Assembly: GCA_004297235.1 (NCBI GenBank)
Contig: SCUR01000531.1
Span: 1-13,878, forward strand
Reading direction: 5' to 3'
DNA from: Candidatus Manganitrophaceae bacterium
GTDB taxonomy: Bacteria > Nitrospirota > Nitrospiria > SBBL01 > Manganitrophaceae
DNA: 13,878 nt
The number at the start of each line of letters is the position of its first letter. Positions within the stretch are counted from its first letter, which is position 1. This document shows positions 6,930 to 12,800 of the stretch, one piece after another. Made by a program: the position numbers and the translations under genes. Under the pieces are notes generated by a model. The model saw only the letters and a program-made list of their open reading frames with translations. It did not search any database and had not been told where the DNA came from.

Positions 6930-8039
6930 GTGGAGCAATGGCAAAAAGATATTAAAGAGAGTATCGATGACGTCGAAACGCTCGAAAAAGTCCTCGGCGT
7001 TCCCGCGGAGGAGGTTCGCCAAATCGTCGAGCAATATCCGATGCGGATTACCCCGCAGGTCTTAAAGCTGATCAGGGAGAAGGGGGATTCCATCTGGAAG
7101 CAGGTCGTTCCGACCGCGGAGGAAGATCACCCCGACGCCGCCTGCGATTCCGAAGATCCGCTTCATGAAGAAAAGGACAGCCCGGTGCCGAACCTGGTCC
7201 ACCGGTATCCGGATCGGGTGCTCCTCGTCATCACGAATCAATGCCCGATCTACTGCCGGTTCTGCACCCGGAAGCGGTTCGTCGGATCGCCCGGCACGCT
7301 GACGCCCGAGAATCTCAAGCAGGTGGTCGATTATATCTCGGCCCATACGGAGATCCGCGACATTATCCTCTCCGGCGGCGACCCGCTGATGGTGGTCGAC
7401 ATGCTCCTGGAGCGGGTGTTGAAGGCGCTTCGGGCGATCCCGCATCTGGAGATCATCCGGATCGGGACCCGTGTCCCGGGCACCCTCCCTTCCCGGATCA
7501 CCGAGAACCTTTGCGCCATGCTCAAGAAGTATCACCCACTTTATATGAATCTTCATTTCAATCATCCCGACGAAATCACCCCCGAGGTCGCCAAGGCCTG
7601 CGGGATGCTGGCCGATGCCGGGATTCCGCTCGGCAGCCAGACCGTCTTGCTGGAGGGGGTGAACGACGATCCGGAGGTGATGAAACGACTGATGCAGAAG
7701 CTCCTCTCCATCCGGGTGAAGCCGTACTACATCTACCAAGCCGACCTGGTGAAGGGGACGCACCACTTCCGAACCCGCGTGGAGAAGGGATTGAAGATCA
7801 TTTCGGCGCTTCGCGGCCACACCTCCGGGATGGCCGTGCCGCACTATGTCATCGACGCCCCCGGCGGAGGAGGGAAGGTGGCGATCCTCCCGCAGGACAC
7901 CCTCCTCTACCTCGACGACGATCAGGCCGTTGTAAAGAACTACGAGGAGAAGACCTTCAAATACCCCCAGCCGAACGTTCCCAAGGAGGTGAACAAGGGC
8001 GCGGCATCGTTCTGGGTGGTTCCGCATGATACGGATTGA
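6930..8039 (+). CDS. kamA: Lysine 2,3-aminomutase (radical SAM, PLP-dependent)
   Basis: The product is 369 residues. The radical SAM cluster is Cys105, Cys109 and Cys112 (CPIYCRFCTRKRF). SGGDPL (148-153) is the conserved S-adenosylmethionine region. Near the C terminus HYVIDAPGGGGK carries Lys316, equivalent to the PLP-binding Lys337 of the clostridial enzyme. Asp309 lies 7 residues before it and Asp272 (QADLVKG) 37 residues before that, the same spacing as the lysine-binding Asp330 and Asp293. This supports free L-lysine to L-beta-lysine conversion. The start is GTG 6930 with AGAGGGGA 9 nt upstream. No beta-lysine N-acetyltransferase (ablB), efp or epmA lies in the window, so the end use of beta-lysine is unknown. 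EpmB-like activity on EF-P is an alternative, but the length favours KamA. Confidence 0.9.
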   Translation: MEQWQKDIKESIDDVETLEKVLGVPAEEVRQIVEQYPMRITPQVLKLIREKGDSIWKQVVPTAEEDHPDAACDSEDPLHEEKDSPVPNLVHRYPDRVLLVITNQCPIYCRFCTRKRFVGSPGTLTPENLKQVVDYISAHTEIRDIILSGGDPLMVVDMLLERVLKALRAIPHLEIIRIGTRVPGTLPSRITENLCAMLKKYHPLYMNLHFNHPDEITPEVAKACGMLADAGIPLGSQTVLLEGVNDDPEVMKRLMQKLLSIRVKPYYIYQADLVKGTHHFRTRVEKGLKIISALRGHTSGMAVPHYVIDAPGGGGKVAILPQDTLLYLDDDQAVVKNYEEKTFKYPQPNVPKEVNKGAASFWVVPHDTD

Positions 8040-8067
8040 TTCAGAAGCGATTCGGTGAGAACGGATT

Positions 8068-8120
8068 GGATCGGGACGGGATTCCCTCATCCGTCTCCGC
8101 CGGATCCTTCTTTTTTCTTC
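8068..8120 (+). terminator. Intrinsic terminator after kamA
   Basis: GGATCGGG (8068-8075) pairs with CCGGATCC (8100-8107) at 7 of 8 positions, with an inner ACGG/CCGT stem. The hairpin is followed directly by TTCTTTTTTCTTC (8108-8120). It starts 28 nt after the kamA stop codon and separates the kamA unit from dcd. Confidence 0.5.
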
Positions 8121-8137
8121 ATCCCGTCACCTTTTCA

Positions 8138-8166
8138 TTGCAAGCATTCCCCATTTGTGGTAGCGT
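8138..8166 (+). promoter_or_regulatory. Promoter-like sequence of dcd
   Basis: TTGCAA (8138-8143) and TAGCGT (8161-8166) are 17 nt apart, with a TGn extended -10 (TGTGGTAGCGT). Initiation near 8173 would give a leader of about 40 nt with AGGAGGG at 8202-8208. The -10 hexamer itself is weak. Confidence 0.35.
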
Positions 8167-8212
8167 ACTTCCAATTGAACACATTATATGGGGCGCTTAG
8201 CAGGAGGGATCG

Positions 8213-8764
8213 ATGATCAAGAGCGATCGGTGGATTCGGAAGATGGCCAAAGAGCATGGGATGATCCAGCCGTATGAGGAGAAGCAGGTCCGCGCGGGGA
8301 GTATTTCCTATGGGGTCTCCTCTTATGGCTATGATATCCGGATTGCCAATGAGTTTAAGATCTTCACCAATATCAACAATACGATCGTCGATCCAAAGGA
8401 ATTCGACACCAAATCGTTCGTCGACTTCAAAGGGGATATCTGCGTCATCCCCCCCAACTCTTTCGCGCTGGGGAAGAGCGTCGAATTCTTCCGGATTCCC
8501 CGAAACGTCATGACGATCTGCGTCGGAAAGTCGACCTACGCCCGCTGCGGCATCATCACCAATGTCACCCCGTTCGAGCCGGAGTGGGAAGGGTTCGTCA
8601 CCCTGGAGATCTCCAATACCACGCCGCTTCCGGCAAAGATCTATGCGAACGAGGGGATCGCCCAGGTTCTCTTTTTCGAGTCGGATGAGCCGTGCGAGAT
8701 CTCCTACGCCGACAAGAAGGGGAAATATCAATCTCAAGTCGGGATCACGCTTCCCAAGATCTAG
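8213..8764 (+). CDS. dcd: dCTP deaminase
   Basis: The product is 183 residues, the normal length for the trimeric dUTPase-like fold. It hydrolyses dCTP to dUTP and ammonia, the first step of dTMP synthesis by this route. Family motifs are SYGVSSYGYDIRI (32-44), VGKSTYARCG (104-113) and FEPEWEGFVTLEISNTTPLP (121-140), whose Glu132 corresponds to the catalytic glutamate, then NEGIAQVLFFE and a Tyr/Gln-rich C-terminal segment KYQSQVGITLP that closes over the nucleotide. Whether it also has dUTPase activity, as some relatives do, cannot be decided. ATG 8213 has AGGAGGG 4 nt upstream. The next gene starts 9 nt after the stop codon. Confidence 0.93.
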   Translation: MIKSDRWIRKMAKEHGMIQPYEEKQVRAGSISYGVSSYGYDIRIANEFKIFTNINNTIVDPKEFDTKSFVDFKGDICVIPPNSFALGKSVEFFRIPRNVMTICVGKSTYARCGIITNVTPFEPEWEGFVTLEISNTTPLPAKIYANEGIAQVLFFESDEPCEISYADKKGKYQSQVGITLPKI

Positions 8765-8773
8765 GTTATAGAA

Positions 8774-9166
8774 ATGAATCTCTTTGCCATGAGAAAACCG
8801 GAGGGGACTGTGAGGAAAAAACCGTTTGCGACCGACATGAAGACCCTCGAACGCGAAACCGAGGTCTCGTTTTACAAGAGCAGCGGTCCGGGCGGACAGA
8901 AGAAAAATAAAACCGAATCGGCCGTCCGCCTCCACCATCCCCCTTCCGGGCTGATCGTCATCGCGACGGAGCAGCGCTCCCAAGCATTGAACCGCGCCCT
9001 CGCCTTTCGACGGCTCCAACGGCGGTTGGCGACGCTCAACCGGGTTCCAAAGCCGCGGGTGAAGAGCCGGCCCCCCAAAGAGGCGAAGGAAAGAATGCTC
9101 GCGGCGAAGAAAAAGCTCGCCGAAAAGAAACAGCTGCGCCAGTCGAAAGCAATCTCCCCGGAATAA
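8774..9166 (+). CDS. RF-1-domain (GGQ) peptidyl-tRNA hydrolase-like protein, possible ribosome rescue factor
   Basis: The product is 130 residues from the first ATG. It holds only the catalytic domain of class I release factors: KSSGPGGQKKNKTESAV (about residues 40-56) contains the GGQ loop that triggers peptidyl-tRNA hydrolysis, and ATEQRSQALNRALAFRRLQR supplies the conserved RS..N..A helix. A strongly basic tail rich in Lys and Arg (from about residue 90) is like the C-terminal extension that places ArfB-type factors in an empty mRNA channel. No codon-recognition domain is present, so it should act on stalled ribosomes rather than at stop codons. The start is uncertain: ATG 8774 has no clear Shine-Dalgarno; GTG 8810 has GGAGGGG only 3 nt upstream, and ATG 8837 would still include GGQ. 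It lies 9 nt after dcd. Confidence 0.8.
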   Translation: MNLFAMRKPEGTVRKKPFATDMKTLERETEVSFYKSSGPGGQKKNKTESAVRLHHPPSGLIVIATEQRSQALNRALAFRRLQRRLATLNRVPKPRVKSRPPKEAKERMLAAKKKLAEKKQLRQSKAISPE

Positions 9167-9299
9167 ACCAACCCGCTCCTTTTTTAATCTGTCGGATCCC
9201 TAAACGAATTTCTGCGTCATGATTTTGTGGCCCGGCCGAACTCTTCCTTATCGAAGAATCGGTGTTCTTCGTTTTCCGATTCGGACCGCGATGGAGCCG

Positions 9300-9521
9300 C
9301 TAGCGGGGGTCGGAGGGGGGGAGAAAGTAGGGGAAAGGTTTCTTGGGGGCGAGGATCGGGTGGGATTGATCGAGAAGGTTTTTCCCGCACCCGAGGCAAT
9401 GGGCTCCTTCGACCTTGTTGGCCGATCCGCAATGGCGGCAGTGGCGCGCCATCAGAAAGCGGCATTTCCAGCAAAAGGAGCGATGGTCCCCATTCCGTAC
9501 GTTGCACTTTGGACAGTCCAT
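9300..9521 (-). CDS. Small double zinc-ribbon protein
   Basis: The product is 73 residues. Eight cysteines form two complete zinc ribbons with equal spacing: Cys3/Cys6 with Cys17/Cys20 (CPKC, CWKC), and Cys28/Cys31 with Cys42/Cys45 (CRHC, CLGC). The C-terminal third is a Pro-rich tail (PKKPFPYFLPPSDPR). It has no signal peptide. Such ribbons bind nucleic acid or protein; a specific role cannot be assigned. The regular cysteine spacing is strong evidence that the gene is real, although longer open frames overlap it on both strands. A promoter-like pair ends 6 nt before its ATG, so it may be transcribed separately from the lipoprotein gene 90 nt upstream. Confidence 0.7.
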   Translation of the reverse strand: MDCPKCNVRNGDHRSFCWKCRFLMARHCRHCGSANKVEGAHCLGCGKNLLDQSHPILAPKKPFPYFLPPSDPR

Positions 9522-9527
9522 ACCGAA

Positions 9528-9555
9528 ACTCTACCACAGCGGTATATGACGTCAA
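9528..9555 (-). promoter_or_regulatory. Sigma70-like promoter abutting the zinc-ribbon gene, possibly leaderless
   Basis: On the minus strand TTGACG (9555-9550) and TAGAGT (9533-9528) are separated by 16 nt, with a TGn extended -10. The -10 ends 6 nt before ATG 9521, so transcription would start at about the start codon. A GTAGAG sequence overlaps the -10 and is a poor Shine-Dalgarno. Confidence 0.45.
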
Positions 9556-9611
9556 ATGAGGAATGTCCTTCGTTTTCGGGAAATGAGGAGCAGGGAGGGT
9601 CGGGAAAGGGC

Positions 9612-9851
9612 CTACGGTTGCGAGTCGAGTGTCTTTATCCGGGCGTCGGCCTTTTGGGCCGTCTCGGTATTCGGATACTCCTTCAGAATCCGTTCATAAA
9701 GCTGGCGGGCGTGCTTGAAGTTGCGTTGTTGTTCTTCAAATTGCGCGGTGTCGTAAAGCTCTTTGCTCTTGGCTTCGGGATTTCCGCATCCGAACGCCAG
9801 CAGGAGGAGGCCGATCGAAAGGGTTTGATTGATCTTCAGGCGCCAGCGCAT
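9612..9851 (-). CDS. Small TPR-containing lipoprotein
   Basis: The product is 79 residues. MRWRLKINQT is followed by a hydrophobic stretch (LSIGLLLLAFG) and Cys22, a lipoprotein-type signal. The lipobox LAFGC is imperfect because the residue at -3 is Ala rather than Leu. The mature part (about 29-75) is one to one and a half tetratricopeptide units: KELYDTAQFEEQQRNFKHAR and QLYERILKEYPNTETAQKAD, of the YbgF/BamD kind. It probably sits in a membrane as a small interaction module. Its GGAG ribosome site lies 6 nt before ATG and overlaps the end of the helicase gene, whose stop is only 3 nt upstream of this start, so translation is likely coupled. It is short for a functional TPR protein. Confidence 0.75.
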   Translation of the reverse strand: MRWRLKINQTLSIGLLLLAFGCGNPEAKSKELYDTAQFEEQQRNFKHARQLYERILKEYPNTETAQKADARIKTLDSQP

Positions 9852-9854
9852 CGC

Positions 9855-12800
9855 TTACTCCGTCAATAAGCCGATTTGTTCCATCTCTCCCGTATCTTCG
9901 GTCGGCTCTTCGAGGACCAGGAGGCGGCCCGACGCCAGCGTCCGCTCAATCTGCCGGGCTTCCTCTCGCGGCAGCTTTTCGGAGACCCAGATCTCCCGCC
10001 CCTCGCGCGACCCGACGAAGGCGCCGCCGTGGAAAGCGACCGCGTTCGAAGGGAGCGCCGTGACCCGCCGGCCCGGCGTGACGATGCCGATCAGATTCAA
10101 CGGGTCGACCGCCGAGAGAAAGACCGTCTCCGGTTCCGGCGGATGCTGTTTGAGGTGGCGCAGCGCTTCGACCGCCTCCGGGAGGCCATATTGCTCCCCA
10201 CCGACATCAAGAACGAATCGCCCGCCGCGGATCTCGCCGCGCTGCTCCAGCCTCCGAAGAACCGGCAGAAGTTCATACCAAGCCGGCGCCCCCTCTTCGC
10301 GGCCCATCAAATCTCTGAACAGAATGCCGTACCGTTGAAGGAGCTGCCAGGCCCAAGCCTCGGCGCGCTCTTCTATTTCATGTGGGGGCCTGTGCGGCAA
10401 AGAAGGAGATGGGTCCTCCACTGCCCCCACACCCCGCGCTTGCGCTGGCAGAGCCGATCGCTCGCTTTCCAACTTCAGGGGCTGAGGTAAAAGCGTCCAT
10501 CGGCCGCTGCCTCTGGCGCGCGGGGTCCGCTTCCATCCGCGCCGACGGCGGGAGAGGGCGGCCCGTTCCGCGCGGTTCGGATCGGTGAGTGTTCGTACGG
10601 CCGAGAAGCCATCGCCGGTGACCAGACCCGCGGCCACCAGCTCCCAGAGGGCGTCATCCACCTGCGTCGGTAGAAGGCGGGTTCCGGCGATGAGATCGGA
10701 AACGAATGAAGCGCCCTGCCGACGGAGGGTTTCGAGGACCGTCTTCGCATTTTCGCTGAGGAAGGGCAGTTGCTCCGACGCAGTGCGAAGCCATCCTAAG
10801 TCTTCCCGTGCGACGAGCGAAATGGGAAGATTGCGGGTTGCCTGCCGCGGCCGAGACGGCTCTTCTCCGTTTGTTTTTTTCGCGGCGGGCGGGCTCAGCC
10901 GCCCCCAGGCGACTTCGCCGTTGAGGCAAAGCTCATCGAGCCAGGTCGGGTTATACCGGGCGATCCGAGAGGGGAGGATGATCCGCTCCCACGCACTGGC
11001 TGCGATCTCAAATCCTTGCAGCTGCTCGATGACGGAAAAGAGTCCTTCGCGCCCGTGCAGCTGCGTTTTCGGAAGGAGTCGGTGCCACTGAAGGAGGAAT
11101 TGAAGGAAGGTTTCCACCGAAGCCGGCTCGATCTGACGCCGCAGCCGGTCGAGTGTCAGGCGATGAATCCTCGCCAGCAATCTGCGCGCGCACCATTCTG
11201 TTTTATGTGGGGGCCTGTGCGGCAAAGAAAGAGAAGGGTCCTCCACTGCCCCCACACCCCGCGCTCGGACCGGCAGAGCCGGATCCTCGCTTTCTGCTGC
11301 ATTCGGCGTGAAGTGGCCGCGCAAAACAAATCCCTCCGCCTCCAGTGCTCCGAGTGCCGATTCAACGTGGTTCGGATCGATCCCAAGATCGGCGGCAAGC
11401 CGGGCGGCGGTCGTCGGGCCGACGACTTCGAGCCGTCCACGGACCAGCGCCACCCACCCTTCCGACGCCGACCAATCTTGTCGAATCCCTTCCGGGATTT
11501 CCGGTGTTGTCTTCGGGACTAGATCGGGCCGGGCGGCGTGGACCATCGGCCACTGTTCGACGGCGATCCAGGAAATCCGGCCGTCGGGATCGCGCGCCTC
11601 AACGGCCCGGCCTGAAAGAAGGAGGGTGTGGAAAAACGGAGCCCACGCGTTCCCCTCTGCGGCTGGGAGCATCCCCATCAACAAGAGCGCGTCGTGTAGT
11701 TCGTCCGCGTCGCGAACGAGCGGCCAGGCCTCTTTGCGAACCTGTTCGATGGCAAGCGGGTCGAGCCGTCCGATGTCGCGGACCGATTCGACCGTCAATG
11801 TCCGCCGCGTCGCCACCGCGCGCGCCCGCCGCTCTTCCAGCGGCGCATCGTCGAGGAAGGCGTAGGGGCTGGCATTCAGAATCTGATAGGCGAAGGGGGT
11901 TGGCTCGCGGGTGTCGGCCGCCGTGATTTCGATCTCGCCCCGCTCGATCGCTCGCAGCAGATCGAGCCAGCCGTCGACATCCATCGCTTCATGCAGACAG
12001 TCCAGAATCGTCTGCTCGACTAGCGGATGGTCGGGGATCGGGATATCTCCGCCGGGGAGATTTTCCCGGCAGGCCATCTGCTGCGGGAAGACGGCGCAGA
12101 GGAGGTCGTCCGATTTCATCCGCTGCAGCGCCGGCGGGACCCGCTTTCCGTTCCGCTGCCGAAGGATCGCGAGCGCCCGGTTGGCGTTCCATCGCCACCG
12201 GGTGTTGAACATCGGCGCGGCGAGGAGCGCCTGGACCAAGATCTCCCGGCCGTTCTCGGCCCTAAGCATCTTGGCGATCTGCTCCAGCGGAAAGCTCTGC
12301 TGCGGCCCGAGCGAGAGGACGATCCCGTTGTCGTCGGCGCTCGCCTGCAGCTCAAAGTCGAACGTCCGGCAGAAGCGCTTTCGGAGCGCCAGTCCCCAGG
12401 CGCGATTGATCCGGCCGCCGAACGGGGAGTGGATGACGAGTTGCATCCCCCCCGATTCGTCGAAGAAGCGCTCGAAGAGAAGGTGCCGCTGCGTCGGCAG
12501 CAGGCCGATCGCCGCCTTCTGGGCCGCCGCGTAGTGGACCATCTGGCGCGCGCCGAATTCGTCGAGCGCCGCCTCTTCCATCAGCCAGGTCGCCGCCTCT
12601 TCCGGCCGGTCGACCCGGTCGGAGAGCGCATCCCGCAGATCGGAAAGCTCGGCGGAGAGCTCCATCGTTCGGGCCGGTGCCTCTCCCCGCCAGAAGGGGA
12701 TCGTCGGCGGGGCGCCGTGGGCGTCGGCGACGACGACATCGCCGCCGCGGACATGAATGACCCGCCATGATGTGTTCCCCAGCAGAAAGACATCGCCCGA

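Noticed and set aside
7062..8090. Long 342-codon open frame on the minus strand
   Set aside because: It is antisense to kamA, whose catalytic residues are all present, and its translation shows no recognisable domain; long antisense frames are common in GC-rich genes.
8135..9019. 294-codon open frame on the minus strand
   Set aside because: It runs antisense across dcd and into the GGQ-protein gene, both of which have clear family motifs.
9167..9299. Terminator in the convergent gap after the GGQ-protein gene
   Set aside because: A short T-run exists near 9180-9185 but I found no stem-loop directly before it.
9219..9869. 216-codon plus-strand frame across the zinc-ribbon and lipoprotein genes
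   Set aside because: Low-complexity translation with no motif, while the minus-strand frames show eight regularly spaced cysteines and a lipoprotein signal with TPR.
10371..11294. Repeats as a CRISPR array or tandem domain duplication
   Set aside because: Only two copies, 825 bp apart, with unrelated sequence between them and an internal palindrome; not regularly spaced and not a duplicated protein domain.
12027..12770. 247-codon plus-strand frame opposite lhr
   Set aside because: Charged, repetitive translation typical of a shadow of a GC-rich gene; lhr is continuous here.
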